The notes: generated from the letters alone by a model not told the origin. Shown: positions 10,490-22,904, counted from the stretch's first letter. The stretch is 64,000 bases of DNA from Pyrenopolyporus hunteri (GCA_902806595.1 CADCXC010000009.1:1240001-1304000); one strand, 5' to 3'. Numbers and translations are program-made.

Positions 10490-13379
10490 TTAGATGTCGA
10501 TCCACCGCGCCATCCACTTCTCGACCGTCGCCTTGGCTTCGTCGACCAGGCCAAGTTCTACACACACATCTTTCCGTCAGCAAGCCATCTATCCCGTTCG
10601 ATGGGATAAGTGTAGGGGCAATAGGAGGGAGATGCGGGCAATCAGACTCACCAAGAAGCAGCTGTACACCGCCGCGGATTCCCGACTCTAGCGCAGACGC
10701 GATCCATGCGTGCGTGTATGAGGTCTGCTCGCCGACGAAGATCATCTATACAGAGTGGCTGTGTAAGTTACCGTGTCCTCTCATATCACCTAGGCAGGTG
10801 ATCGTCTGAATATAACATTCGTCCCGAAGGCGGCGCATGTCGCTCGGAAACTGTGGGGGACAGTTTAAAAAGGAGAGAGGGGAGAGGAGGGGAAAAAATA
10901 AGAAAAATAAGAAATAGGAGCGGCCGAGAACGGAATAAGGCGACATACATTATTATACGTCCTAAAATACTCCGGCAAATACAACCGATGCTGGCCAATC
11001 GTCGGACTCGCCCAACTACCCCCCTCATACGGATCCAGCACCCAGCAGCGGCGGCTATACTTGCCCGTGTACTCCTCCGCCGCCACGGGGCCGTGGATCT
11101 CGGCCATGGCGTCGAGCACGTAGCGGACGTGCTCGGCCTCGGGCACCGACGCCCAGCGCAGGCCCCAGTCGCCGGAGACGTAGGAGGCCAGCAGCGAGGC
11201 GGGCCCGCCGCAGCCCAGGCAGTACGACGGGTAGCAGACCGACCCGACGCCCGGGATGTCGGTCGACGTCGAGCAGCCCCCGAGGATCGGGCGCGGGAGC
11301 GCCCGCTCCCAGAACCGCGTCCGGAACTCGAGCGCCACCTTGCAGGCCGATGTGAAGGGCAGGTTCTGGATCGCGTTGCTGATGGTCGCGGGCATGGCTA
11401 GGGGGGAGGCGTTGTGAGTATCGTGCGTTTGGGGCGGGAGGTGGATACGTGTGGGATGAGCGTGCGCTTGGAGGGAATAGGGGTAATGGGGTAGTAGGTA
11501 AGGGGGTTAGGGAGGCCCGGGCTTACATGGAAGTCTCATCTTCTTGACCATGGAAAAGGGGACCGCGAAGACGGCGTAGTCGTAGGAAGCGTTCTGGTAG
11601 ACTGTATCGGTGTAGTTATTCTTCCACTGCAGCTTAATTTGCTGGGTATCGTCTAGCCATTCCGCGCGCTCGATCTTGCGGTTCATGGAAGTTACGTTGT
11701 CGACAAGCGGGTGGAAGGACTCTGGTAGTCGACTTAAACCTGATAGTCGTCGTGAGAAACGGAAACCTGTGGGAATATCGAGGGATGAGTACCTCCGTCT
11801 ATTGTCTTCCAAGTCGTGGCGCCGAAGTACACGCCCTCGTAAATCTGCATAGATACGTCAATAGGGGCTCGTGCTGTCCCTGCAAATGGTCAACTTACAG
11901 CATCCCAGAATGAGCTTCCACCACCACCAAGCACATCGGTGTCATTTATGGTCGCATTAAGGTAATTCACCATGTAAGCGAACTCTGACCTATTTATGGG
12001 GTTAACATCTGATATTTCATACTAGCTCGGCAATCATAAAAAGGAGAGTAGCCGTAGTTGAATAAACTCAACTATGTATCTAAATATGCTTGAAAATGAA
12101 CTTGACAGAAGTCGCAATAGGGGGGAACTAGTGGAATGAAAGCTCACCAGGTATCACCACCAAGTCCACCGAGACCATTAACTGTAATCGCATTAAAAAT
12201 TACCGCGAACGCGTACCTACCTAGGTAGGTACCTATGGGTTCCACCGCGGCCACTTACCCAAGAAATCCTTATGCGCCCTAAACGTATTGGCCGCCAACT
12301 CGATCATAAACGTCTCGTTCGACGTGATAGCGCTTATCTTTTCAGACAGCGCTTCCGTAGACGGGTCCAAGGGGCGGGAGACCACCAGGGACGAATTCGC
12401 GCGAGTCTGTGCTACAGTCGGGGGTAGTCCCGTGTCCAGTTTGATGCCGTTGTAGTAATATAGCCCGTTGGGATTCGACTGGATCCAGGGGATGAAGTCC
12501 ACGCTGAAGTTCTTGTCGTGGTTGTTAATCTGGTTCATCTCACTGGCTAGTTGGAACACCTACATTTCGTCAGCACATGGGTATTAGGGGTCCGAAGGAG
12601 ATAAGTCAACGAAGCATATGCAGTTCCAACCCCGGAACAGCCGGGATACTCACCATCTGATGATCCGTAACATTGTAGGTCTCATTCGAGAACACTATCT
12701 TCTCCGGGAACCGCATCGGCCCCATTTCCTGATAGGAGTAGTCGAACGGCCCGCCGGATAGGTACTCGGTATGGACTCTTCCGCCCAGCCGTTGGCTCGC
12801 CTCGATAATGCTGACATTCGTCATCCCAGCTTGGTGCAGGACCAGATAAGTCATCAAACCCGCCATGCCGGCTCCTACGATGGCCACCTCTTTCGCCTTA
12901 GCTTTCGCGACATCCACGGCGCCGATCTCTTTATTCTTGAGGAGCTCGACTCCGTCGAACCATGGCCCCCAGGCATCGATGCCGTTCGCTTTCGTCATTC
13001 CGATGCTGTTGTCGCCGGCTCTCCTGAGCTTTCTCCTCCTATTTATTCGTTGAGGCTCGCTGCGGCCGATTAGTAGCCCCTGTTGGTCCCATGCCGAGAT
13101 ACATCCGTCCGAAGTTGGATCGTTCGGCAAGACCCAAACTAACCGTGATTCCTTGCTGTCCGCACCATGTCCAAGAGTGGAATGCGCCTCGTTTAGCTGC
13201 GTGCTATCACATGGTCCGTAGGTGTATCTCACAGGACCATCGATAAGAGTGTCAAAGGATATGTGGATATTAGCAAGACGAGAACTGAGATCTGAACGAG
13301 TTTCAAGTTTCACTGGTAGACGAGAGGCAGAGACAGGCGCTATCTGGCTTGCCAAAGCAACGAGAGATAGCCAAAACAT
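10490..13379 (-). CDS. Secreted FAD amine oxidase, L-amino-acid-oxidase-like
   Basis: Flavin amine oxidase, probably oxidising extracellular L-amino acids to keto acid, ammonia and hydrogen peroxide. Nine exons join in frame to 675 aa: 12654..13379, 12259..12559, 12148..12181, 11899..11989, 11793..11844, 11527..11739, 10949..11397, 10652..10745 and 10490..10557. Each junction was placed by phase and by restored family motifs. A signal peptide (MFWLSLVALASQIAPVSAS) leads. The dinucleotide-binding motif IVGAGMAGL is at 167-175, with EASQRLGGRVHTEYL after it. The substrate domain has several N-x-S/T sequons. The C terminus has the FAD-contact block MIFVGEQTSYTHAWIASALESGIRG. The first intron-rich half contains a GGTACC/CCTAGG-type motif inside the intron 12182..12258. 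The longest intron (10746..10948, 203 nt) is the least certain. The substrate could also be a polyamine. Confidence 0.85.
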
Positions 13380-15183
13380 GGTGGGAATTTAGTACCAGCG
13401 ATGGACGAAGCCATTGATCATGGTGTAGGAGTTTTTCATTTTCCCCGTCTATAAGATTATACCCAACTATATATGTACGAGAAACCCCCCTCCGCCCTCG
13501 TCGGCTTCGTTGGCCCGACATGTAATCGCCAACACCCCTGGCTTATGGGCTGGCCGAATTGCGTGTTCGTGGAACAGTGAGAAGACGCCCTACCTATGAC
13601 ATTCACTTACGAGTAAGCAGATCTAAGACAAGGAACATATCGGATTTCGGAAGAACGAACATCACTGGCCGAAAACTCGTATGGATCGCAAGATACGCAC
13701 AAGCTTGTTCTAGTAGTATATCTTGAGAAGTTTGCCGGATACGGTAGGTGACTATGACATTTAGAGATAACAACTAGGGAGCTAACGCACAGCTATCTGC
13801 CTGGGTATCGGTCCCCAGTCCCCGAGCAAGGAATGAGGGCTACCAGGGAGCCGGTTATAGGATATCGTCTTGATCGCTCGCCGTTAAAACTATTATGTCA
13901 TAAGAAACTCCGTCTCGATCCGTTGAGGGTCCCGAGTAATCGGGTAAGGCTGCGCCCTTGGCGGATATTCTTATCGGCCTTGACCTTAGATCCTGAATGC
14001 TAAGTTCGTAAGCGTGCGCCTTTCTGCGTAAATTTCTATCCGTGACTCTATAGGCGGTCGACGAACGGGTCTTGGCGTGTGATTTCAAGCAGCATCCAAT
14101 CGGCTGACTTTGACGCATGCGGTTGCGAGTGCCGGCGGGTTGGTAAGGATATACCACGATATCTGCATAGGTGCACCCTAGATAGCGGAGAGCCGGGTAT
14201 TGCCGCAAGATTTCGACGTGATAACTCCGCATTGACAGTCCATCGGATATTGTAACGATAAAGATATCAATGATAGATAAGTTCTAGACGCTCTTTTATC
14301 TCTTAATCTTATGTTGTTGATAATGCCTCGCTCAAATCGAGGATTTAATGTCTTTTGGTGTGGGGCAGACTTGATCGGAGGAGACGCGCGCTGAAGCCTT
14401 TAATGACTCAGATCATATTACACATGAGATAAGTGTAAGAGCCTTGAAGATTATTCCGGATCCGGATACGCTGGGTCATCGTTTCGAAGGATCGCTTGGC
14501 TGAGATCACCGTAATCTTCTAATCTACAAGGAAATAATCGTGGAAATATAATATTTATTTTTTGGAAGTAGGTACCTGGGTGTGTGATAAGTCATAGTCA
14601 ATGCGGTGTTACTGTCTCGGAAGGCACGAGATGTAATATTGAAATGGAGTTCGATATCGTGTCGCGCGAAGCCGGTTCCTTCGAGAAGGCGAAGTTGCGG
14701 AAATAACATTGGCCTTCTATTCAGCCGTCCATTACCACGCCACACCCTCACCGATAAGAAGGCCGCAAACCCCATCTTCCTCTAGCTTAGAGTAGGTAGT
14801 ATCAGCCTAGGACGCGAATAGTCGGCAAAATGTGCCGGAGAGGCGGAGTGCATGTATGTCAACAGCAGAGGTAGAGCCATAGAGCCTCAAAGTCGTAGGC
14901 CATATCCGGATATACCCTTGGTGTAGGGAGTCAGCCTGGGGCATATGCGGGGGAGTCTCACGCCACCGTCGTCGAATTAACGATAGAACTCCCACTCCAT
15001 GTTCTTTTCTAAGCCCCCTCGCGAATGCCTGGCCGGCGAAGGCTGTGATTCTCAGAAGCCTGCTCACCGAATTTCTCCGAATGTGAATTTGGGGATGCGG
15101 AGAGAATTTATCAATGCGACTCTCCTCCCTAAGTATGAAGAAATAGGTGACGCGAAATCTGAAGCCTAACACTTGCTGGCACC
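13380..15183. other. Gene-free 1.8-kb stretch
   Basis: Upstream of both the oxidase gene (minus) and the PigL_N-like gene (plus). Open frames up to 129 codons occur, but they lack motifs, have uneven codon use and do not extend by splicing, so I do not call a gene. No repeat structure is obvious. Confidence 0.5.
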
Positions 15184-16687
15184 ATGGCGGAAGCACTTAC
15201 GTTAATCGGCGGCCTTGCGGCTATCCTGCAACTAACCGGAGTTGTGGTAAAGCTGACCAAGGACCTGCGTGTTTGTGTCCGTACCGTTCGCTCTGCGCCG
15301 AAAGATATTGAGTATTTTATACTCGAGGCCTCTATATTTACCGACCAATTGTGTTATTTCCACGACCTAGCCAAGGAATCTGCCAACACTATGAGCGAGA
15401 AATTCAACTCTCAAAGGGCGGAACTGGTTCGGAAGATTCTAAGGCAATGCAAATCCGTCAAAAGGGGATTTGCTCGTCTTGTGCGACGTTTTCTTGAAAT
15501 TAATGGTGCCGATGCGGCGCCAGTCAATACGCTCTGGGCTCGAATGCTGTGGCTTTGGAAAAAGCCGGACGTACCGGAGTTACGCCTGAGTTTGCAAAGC
15601 GCGACGACCAATGTTACCTTACTATGCACTTTATTCACATTCGAAGAGTTGAGAAGGAAGAATGCGAACGACGAAAGACTGTACGTCGGATATTTAAGGC
15701 AGGAAGATGTTCTACTGCTAATTCTGTCAGTGAGATGCTCCAGGAGCGACTTCGAAATTGGGTGTCGACGGCTAGGAGGCTTAGGCGTGAGTTAGCCGAG
15801 TATCAGAAGCGCAAGTCACCCTCAGAGAGCACGTCGGAAACTGCTGCGGAAGAATCATACGACAAGATTGCGGAGGATACCCGCGAATTAGAACGATGTG
15901 TTGTGAAGGCGATCCGATCGCATGTTCAGGAAGTATCCCTCGCAAAAAGCACAAGGCCTCCGCGTCGCGGCCCGCCAGCTCCAGCAGCACGAAGAACGCG
16001 AGCGGCTTCGTCGGAGCCGGACTCTATAATAGAGATATCCCCTCATGAGAGTGCTACTCGTGCCGGGCAATCAATATCTAGAAAGCCATCGAATGAAAGG
16101 GTTGGTACGCATAATGACTATGCTCTTTACTTCAATAGGGCTTCAATAGTGTTTATACTGACTATGTTCAAGAGGAACGGAGCCCGTCGAGAGGCCGGCG
16201 GGCCTCATCGTCACTGACCACGCCCAGTGAACAAATTTACGAGATCCCATTGAGCGACGGGGCAAGAGATCGTGACAACGTCACATACATGCATATAGGC
16301 GAACGGCCAGCAGAGGACGTTGGTCCGGATGTCGGCGTAGACGATGTAGTTGAGATCGTGGATCCTGGAGAACAGCGTCAAGTAGTAGACCGTCCCCAGT
16401 CGGAAGAGGAGGAGGTGCACAGTGAAGGCATACTTGAAGTGAGCCTGAAAGATTCGGAGTTGCCCAAGTTAAACCCCAGCGAGCTCTCCCGGATACCTTC
16501 TTGTAGTTATCTGGATGGGCAGTCGGAACGAGGTGCCCCATCAATACACATAAGGAACTCGTCAGCCAGCGAGTCGGGAGGCTCAGAAACCAGCCATGCC
16601 ACTTGGAACGAAGCTGATCGTGGATCGTATGGAAGGAGGCGGCCACGGAGGCCGCGGGGGCCGAGGGCAGGGTCACCTGTTAGCTAG
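15184..16687 (+). CDS. PigL_N / STAND-N-type fungal protein without an NTPase domain
   Basis: Exons 15184..15680, 15731..16104 and 16173..16687 give 461 aa. The introns are 50 nt (GTACGT, CTGCTAAT, TCAG) and 68 nt (GTACGC, CTGACTATG, CAAG), and phase is kept through both. The first 150 residues (MAEALTLIGGLAAILQLTGV onward) look like the N-terminal domain found before NACHT or NB-ARC in fungal NLR-like proteins and in the azaphilone-cluster protein PigL: a hydrophobic helix, then amphipathic helices. A charged helical middle (ERLRNWVSTARRLRRELAEY) follows, then a disordered acidic and Arg/Ser/Pro-rich tail. No P-loop or repeat domain is present, so this is a stand-alone version. The function is unknown; a signalling or allorecognition role is only a family-based guess. 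Confidence 0.65.
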
Positions 16688-17551
16688 AAGTGGATAATGG
16701 TGAGCTGGTAAGGTTGGAAGCGTTCATGATTGGGTCTGGTGTTTTGGTGTTCTGATTGGAAAGCGACTAAGGGATGGGGATGTCCATAAGGTAGGAGGGA
16801 GATAATTCATCGATGGAAAATAATGGACGTGTTTGGTAAGACACAGACACAGCACAGAGGGGAGAGTTTGGGAGGTAAATGTGGAATTTGCTAGGTACAT
16901 GACCACCATATACATAGGTACCTAGGTAGCTGCTATGCAGGTACATTCATCGGATCCATTTATCGAAGTACCGAGTTGCGTGAGCTGTACAGAAGTACCC
17001 ACGTCTCTAATGGAGCAAGTGGGACATCAAACCAAGCCTCTGATTGGTCCACACGGGCGCTGGCAAGACGGCTACACTAAGCTGGGTTAGCCTTCGCTGC
17101 CCCTGACTACCGGTAGAATCGGGCAAGAGGCGTAGGATCAAATAAGACCAAAATTTAAAAACAGAAAGTTACAATTTATTCTGAGAGGGAGAGAGATGGG
17201 ACACTTTTTCAATGTTTGACTTTCAACTCTAGGGTGTTTTTTTCCCCAATCCTCAAGTGACGAGCATTCGAAAGGTGCTCGTTGCCCATTCTTTCAATCA
17301 TTCTCCCGTTCTGAGTTATCTGAGCTTATTGGAAAAAATGTCTACGAGGTATTCTTTGCGCGCGACTCCTAGGTATGTAGGAACACATTTATTCTGCGGT
17401 GGCGTCGGTGGTTCATGGTCGTCTGATGGGAGAGAACTCAATTGAACAAGATCGGTTCCTCAACGCGTGACGAAAACGCGTCCTCTAGAATATATTTATA
17501 TGCTGATATCCTGATTCACCGCGTCGCAGAAAAAAGGAACTCTTCGATGGC
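16688..17551. other. Intergenic, promoter of ERG4
   Basis: 864 bp without a gene. It holds one GGTACCTAGG-type palindrome near 16917 and an inverted CCAAT (ATTGG) near 17043. Several ATGs precede the ERG4 start. The one that matters most lies at 17547 and is listed separately. Confidence 0.5.
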
Positions 17552-17555
17552 ATGA
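17547..17555 (+). promoter_or_regulatory. Two-codon uORF (Met-Ala-stop) overlapping the ERG4 start
   Basis: ATG GCA TGA begins 5 nt before the ERG4 start. Its stop codon overlaps the main ATG as ATGA (ATG 17552..17554, TGA 17553..17555). A scanning ribosome using the first ATG would terminate exactly on the main start. The first ATG has a weak -3 base (T) but G at +4, so leaky scanning could also serve the main start. Confidence 0.5.
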
Positions 17556-19340
17556 TCGAAACTCCTGCCCGTCGTTCGACGCGACGCAAGTCCCAGTTCC
17601 CTCCCATCGACGGCGCGTCCGATGATGGCGACTCGAGTTCTGCTGCCGAAACTGCCACATCTAGATCGAGCCGATCGAGATCTCTGCGACCCCGGGGAGT
17701 CGGCAAGTTCATCGAGAACCTAGATGACTCGGACACCGCATCGAAGGAAGAGAACTTCAGCCCCGTCCCTGAGGAAAAGCTCGCCTCCGTCCTCACTCCT
17801 GAGGCGGATATTAAACCCTCTAAGACTGAGCAAAACGGCCACTCGAACGGACATACGAACGGTCACGCAAATGGCCACTCAAATGGCCACGCGAACGGCC
17901 ACACTAAAGAACAGGTCATCGATGGTTGGAAGCCAGGCACGGATCCCAAAGTCGATCACTCGGGTGTCTTCGAGTTTGGAGGTAGCTGTGGTGCTCTCGC
18001 CCTCATGATTGGGTTTCCCACGCTCATGTACTACATGTGGATCGGCGCCACCTACTACGACGGCAAACTCCCCTTGCCTGAGGATGGAGAGAGTATTGTC
18101 CACTTCGGCCGGCGCATGTGGGATCTCATCTACACCGGCGCCTTTCCTCACCTGCGCGCATGGAGAATCTACTGGACCTACATCGTCTTCGAGGCCGCCT
18201 GCTACTGCTTGATGCCCGGCGTCTGGGGCTACGGAAAACCGCTTCCCCACGAGGGAGGCAAGCAGCTGCGATACTACTGCTCGGCCTATGCTAGTTTCTA
18301 TTTCACCATCTTCGTCATGGGCGTCTTGCATTTCACCGGCTGGTTCAAGATAAATACTTTCCTCGATGAGTTCGGCCCCCTGCTGTCTGTCGCTATCATC
18401 TCCGGTTTCTTGTGCGCGTTTGTCGCGTACTTCTCGGCTTTGATTCGCGGCGCGCAACACCGTATGACGGGTTACCCAATCTACGATTTCTTCATGGGGG
18501 CTGAGCTTAACCCGCGCATGTTCGGAATCCTCGACTTCAAGATGTTCTACGAAGTCCGCATCCCCTGGTATATCCTGTTCGGACTGAGCTGTGCGGCTGC
18601 GGCGCGTCAGTATGAGACATACGGCTACGTTTCGGGCGAGGTTATGTTTTTAGTACTAGCCCACTATCTCTACGCCAACGCCTGTTCTAAAGGCGAGCAG
18701 CTCATCATTACTACGTGGGACATGTACTACGAGAAATGGGGTTTCATGCTGATCTTCTGGAACATGGCTGGCGTCCCTCTCTCGTACTGCCATTGCACTC
18801 TCTACCTCGCCAACCATCACCCGTCCGAGTACGCCTGGAACAAGTACGCCCTAGCTCTGCTTTACGTCATCTACATTGCGGTGTATGTCGTCTGGGATCA
18901 AGCCAACGGGCAGAAGAACGCGTTCCGGGCTATGGAGCGTGGAAACCTCGAGAAGCGCTACACCTTCCCGGCACTCCCGTGGATCTACATCGACAACCCC
19001 AAGACCATCGAGACGCAGACCGGCGACAAGCTCCTTGCCGATGGTTGGTACGGATATGCGCGCAAGTTGCACTACACCTGCGATGCCTTTTTCGCTATCT
19101 GCTGGGGTTTGATCACGGGCTTCAAGAGCCCCTTCCCCTGGTTCTACCCCGTCTTCTTCTTGTGTATGATCACGCACCGTGCTATGAGAGATATCGAGCG
19201 CTGCAGGAACAAGTACGGCGAGGCGTGGAAGGAGTACGAGAGACAGGTGCCATACTTATTCATCCCGGTAAGTAGTACACTTCGCAAGAGATGTCCCAGT
19301 CAAGTAATTATCGCTGACTTGCTCTTAGTACGTTATCTAA
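17552..19340 (+). CDS. ERG4: Delta(24(24(1)))-sterol reductase, last step of ergosterol synthesis
   Basis: NADPH-dependent reduction of the C-24(28) double bond giving ergosterol, in the ER membrane. Exons are 17552..19267 and 19329..19340. The 61-nt intron (GTAAGT...CTTAG) leaves a four-codon last exon and restores the family C terminus LFIPYVI; unspliced, the frame runs on into unrelated sequence. The protein is 575 aa. The C-terminal 440 residues carry many membrane segments and the ERG4/ERG24 signatures: FFMGAELNPR, DMYYEKWGFMLIFWNMAGVPL, and LLADGWYGYARKLHYTCD near the C terminus. The N-terminal 140 residues are hydrophilic, with basic Ser/Arg stretches and a six-fold NGHx repeat (residues 95-118). 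The gene converges on the polymerase epsilon subunit gene. Confidence 0.93.
17834..17905 (+). repeat. Six tandem 12-nt units coding NGHx in ERG4
   Basis: Six consecutive 12-nt units encode Asn-Gly-His followed by Ser, Thr or Ala. Third bases vary between units (AAC/AAT, GGC/GGA/GGT), so the repeat is not fresh. It lies in the cytosolic N-terminal extension, outside the catalytic membrane domain. Confidence 0.85.
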
Positions 19341-19800
19341 GTCCTGATAGATGACGTTCCCTTGCCCGCCCATGCTCCAGCCCGTTGGATACCGCTCCTA
19401 TGCGGCGAGAGCGACGACGCATGAATGAGCTTGTAGCCAGTTGAAGTGATTTCTCTACCGTGTATATATTCGAGATTGCCTCTACGTCTTTTTAAACAGC
19501 GATGGCTGCAAGTTAATAAGGAGAGCATGAATGATGGTCATGCTATAATGTAAATGAGACGGGAACGTAATGCCGCGATGATGGCTCTAATACAAATTAA
19601 TTCAAATCAGCATATGATCATTTCGTTCCATTGCCAATGCTATGTCGCCTCTCTGTGTGTGCCAGCTGGTCCGTCATCATTAACCGTAGTCACATACATA
19701 CTGTACTAAGCAAGAGATTACGTGCCATGCGTCGTTTTTCTCCCCACCACCCCCAAGGCCTCGTTTACTCGAGTAATGCTGACTTCAACCTCCACATTCC
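19341..19800. other. Intergenic between converging genes
   Basis: 460 bp holding the two 3' UTRs of ERG4 and the polymerase epsilon subunit gene. No gene or repeat is seen. Confidence 0.5.
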
Positions 19801-22301
19801 CTAAAACAAACACTCCCTCACCCTCCCCACCCCCCCCAGCTCATACTCGACCCAGCGCCCCACGCCCCTCCGGCCGGCGACCAGCACGGCCCCGGGGTTC
19901 ATGACGTGGCAGCCCTCGTAGGTGACGCAGAACGGCGGCGCGGTCGGGTCCGCGAGCACCATGGCCGTCGGCAGCGGGTACAGGTGCAGCGCGCCCGCGT
20001 GGTCCCAGTGCACGGGCCGGATCGCGTGCCGGAACGGGCACAGGTACCCCTGGTCCAGCACCGTCTTGACGAGCTTCCGCGCGGTGCGCACGTCGTGCGG
20101 GATCGGTGGGGGGGAGGTGGGGGAGGGTTTGGATGATTGCTGGGCGGTGGTGGTGGTGGTGGTATCGATCTCCATTGCGTCGTCTGTGCCGTCGAGAGCG
20201 GCGGTCATGTCTATGTCGTCGTCGTCATCGGCGTTGTTATTTTTGTTTTTACCGTGCTTCTCCTGGTTTGGCTTGTCTTTGGCGCTGGCGTCGTCGTTGG
20301 AAGACTGCAGACGCACGGCCGTCCGCCGCATCCGCGCCGACATGTCGTCCCGGAACACGACGATCTCGTGTAGGGGGCCGAAGACGGAGAGTCGCGTGGG
20401 ATTGCTAGCCCAGACGGCTTCGCCGGGGCACCTGGCGCTTCCATTATCAGGTGGTTGAATCTCAGCGTTGGCAGTGGCAAAGGCGCGGCGCACGCGGCTG
20501 GTGAATAAGTCGGGGACGGGATTACGCGGCAAGGGAACCGCGGCACCGGCGCCAAACGACGAGGCCCAGCCGTCGTTGTCGCCGGGCACGAATACGAAGG
20601 TGGAGGATTGTAGGAGCGTGGGGAAGTCCGATAGTACGGAGGCCAGGGCGTCGAAGTGTTCTTTATATTCCACACTACCGCCACTGGCCCCACCTCCAGC
20701 CATCACGGCGTACTGCGTGAAATTACCCGTGAGTACGAAAGACATGGGCGTGCTGCCCTCGGGATCCGTCGAGTAGATCGCTAGGATCTTGCGTAGTGCT
20801 TGCAATGCGCGAGGCTGGTCCAGGTTCAGCTCACCAATGACGATGATACGGGCACAAGTGGGCGCATCGATATCAGCTTCCGTCGACGAAGGCCGCGATA
20901 GCCGAAGTATACGCTGTTCTAACTTCCGCATCTTGGATCCCGCAGCACGCTCACTGCCCACGCCCAGGAAGTCGATCCAGCCAAACCCACCCCCTATGGT
21001 GTGATTATCTGGTCCGCTGACCCCGAGCGTCGCCTTGCGTTTCTCGCAGGGCGGCTGCCCGATGAAGAACCCCTGGAACCGACCGCCGATGATCCCGCCT
21101 ACGCCGTTGGTGCCGCCGAGCCCCTTACCGATCGATTCCTCTTCTTCCTCGTACACGCCGTCCACTAACACGATCATCCCCGGCGTAAACCAAGCCGAGT
21201 CTTCCGGTATCGCTACGGCGTGCGAGAGGTCTAGCGAGATGGTTCCCGTTAGGTCGCTAATTGCAAGGCCGCCCGTGGGTAGGATGGATAGCAGCCCGAG
21301 GAGCATGTGGTGGCTGCCGTGTCGACCGAGTAGGTTTGCTATTGGCGTGATTTTGTAGTTTTGTTGTGTGGCCGAGTTAGTCGACGCGGATCGTCTCAAG
21401 GACGGGGCTGCTTTTGTGGTTGCTACAGTAGAGCTTTGGAAGGATTCATTTCGGAGGAGTCTTTGGTGTATGACGTTATATCTATTCCGGAATAGAGTCG
21501 TCTTATGAGATGCCGGTGGCATTAAAGAGGGTTTCGAAGGGTCTCTGGTCACCGTAAGTCTTTCTACCCGAATCAATATGGGAAACGATATGCCTACTTT
21601 TCAAAGTGCTTCTTCGTAACATTGTATAACAGACGTGGTTGGTCGTGGGCACTTACAACCTTCAACCACTTCCTCGGATGTTTTAAGCCATCGTCGTCGG
21701 GCTCGTCCTCTTCGACACCGAGTCCCGACATGCCAAAACTAGTTGCGCTGTCTTCTCGTGTTAAAGACTTATTTGGTCTTAACCCCAATCTCGTGTTCGT
21801 CAATTCGGCCTCTTGACTTGAATCTAGAGCCAGACTATTTTGCCGACTTAGTTCTCGGCCGGTTATTATCCTGCCGCCGCTCATGTTCCCCTCCAATGTT
21901 TTGAGGATGTCTTTTAGTTCGTTGCTGGCGCCGTCAACTATGACTCCCCCATTCCGATTCTTCCAACTCTTCGCTACCTCCTCCAAGACCTTCTCCGCCA
22001 GCCCTTCTTCTCGCCATCCTGAACCGCAGTGCCGACCAATGAAGGTAGCCAATTCTTGCAGCGCAGACGAAGTGAGAGTTAAGCTATGTTTCTTCGTGAA
22101 TGTCCGAAATGCCAGCGGCCTTAACGTCGCAGGAGGGAGGAGAATTGGCAGGATAGTCGCCTTGGTCGGCGGCGCTATGGCAAAGGGTTTGAGGGTGTGA
22201 GCGGGCGTTCCGAAGGCTGGAGACGAGGACGGAATGGGGTTCGGAGGGGCGGGCGTTTTCGGCGCGAAGATCGACGCAGCTGTAGGTTTATTCCTTTGCA
22301 T
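19801..22301 (-). CDS. DPB2: DNA polymerase epsilon subunit B
   Basis: Non-catalytic second subunit of the leading-strand polymerase, needed for CMG helicase assembly and replication in the nucleus. Exons are 21598..22301 and 19801..21544. The 53-nt intron (GTAGGC...ACCAG) was chosen because it restores NVTKKHFEK-DPSKPSLMPPASHK; the nearer TAG acceptor would give only 34 nt. The protein is 815 aa. Landmarks: the N-terminal helical domain with TFTKKHSLTL, the conserved block KTTLFRNRYNVIHQRLLRN, and the OB-fold start ITPIANLLGR. The inactive calpain-like phosphoesterase domain has VIGELNLDQPRAL, FVLTGNFTQ and FVFVPGDNDGW. An Asp/Thr-rich insertion follows, then the C-terminal VLDQGYLCPF...HVMNPG block. 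Two MluI boxes lie 104-127 bp upstream. Confidence 0.92.
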
Positions 22302-22904
22302 TTTGAAGAGCTGCTAACTTGTCCGAATTATCATTTCTATGGAATTGTAACCGGTTATCCTACGGGACGACAGTTTGATATTTCGATATAATTTTTGATT
22401 GGAGACGCGTTCAGCGCGTTATACGCGTTAATGAGTAGCAGGGGACCGCTAAACCGTTGTGGGGCAGTGGGCTGATAGGTAAGTTCCCGGTACCAAGAAG
22501 GCTTCATAAGTTAGCCCTTATCGCCATCAGATTAGTGTACTTATACCTCCTCTGCGCTGCGACCGTGGGCCTACACTAATACGTCAGCGGGACGCAAATT
22601 CGTTAAAGCTCCGTCACCAAGCTTCGAGCTCTAAAGCTCTCCCCGAAATTTTCCAATATAACATTAGTAGAGTGAATTTTCGCCTTGGAACGAGACCAAT
22701 TCATAATATTAAAATGTTATTATCACGGGTTCGAATATTCCCAACATGCAGGACGATATTATCGCATCGAGGTGTTTCTACATTAAGCTCTAATCCCTAT
22801 ATAGTCAGTAGCCCCTCCTGATACTAGATCCCTAGGTACCTATAATTTAAGTCGAGTTTTGCTCATGATGATTATTCTCAAAGAAAGTGTTCCCCAATGC
22901 CGCG
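22302..22904. other. Divergent intergenic region
   Basis: 603 bp between the start codons of the polymerase epsilon subunit gene (minus) and the conserved unknown gene (plus). Besides the two ACGCGT boxes there is a GGTACC-type motif near 22835. A GGTTCGAAT string near 22727 resembles a tRNA B box, but no cloverleaf forms around it. Confidence 0.5.
22405..22428. promoter_or_regulatory. Two MluI cell-cycle boxes (ACGCGT) upstream of DPB2
   Basis: Perfect ACGCGT palindromes sit at 22405..22410 and 22423..22428, 18 bp apart and 104-127 bp upstream of the DPB2 ATG. ACGCGT is the binding site of the MBF complex (Mbp1/Swi6-like), which drives G1/S transcription of replication genes in yeasts. Position and gene identity fit; activity is inferred. 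Confidence 0.55.

Noticed and set aside
13855..15196. Minus-strand frames of 125 and 129 codons
   Set aside because: Composition looks random, there is no recognisable domain, and no splice-compatible continuation exists.
22680..22745. GGTTCGAAT string resembling a tRNA B box
   Set aside because: No D-arm, anticodon stem or acceptor stem can be paired around it.
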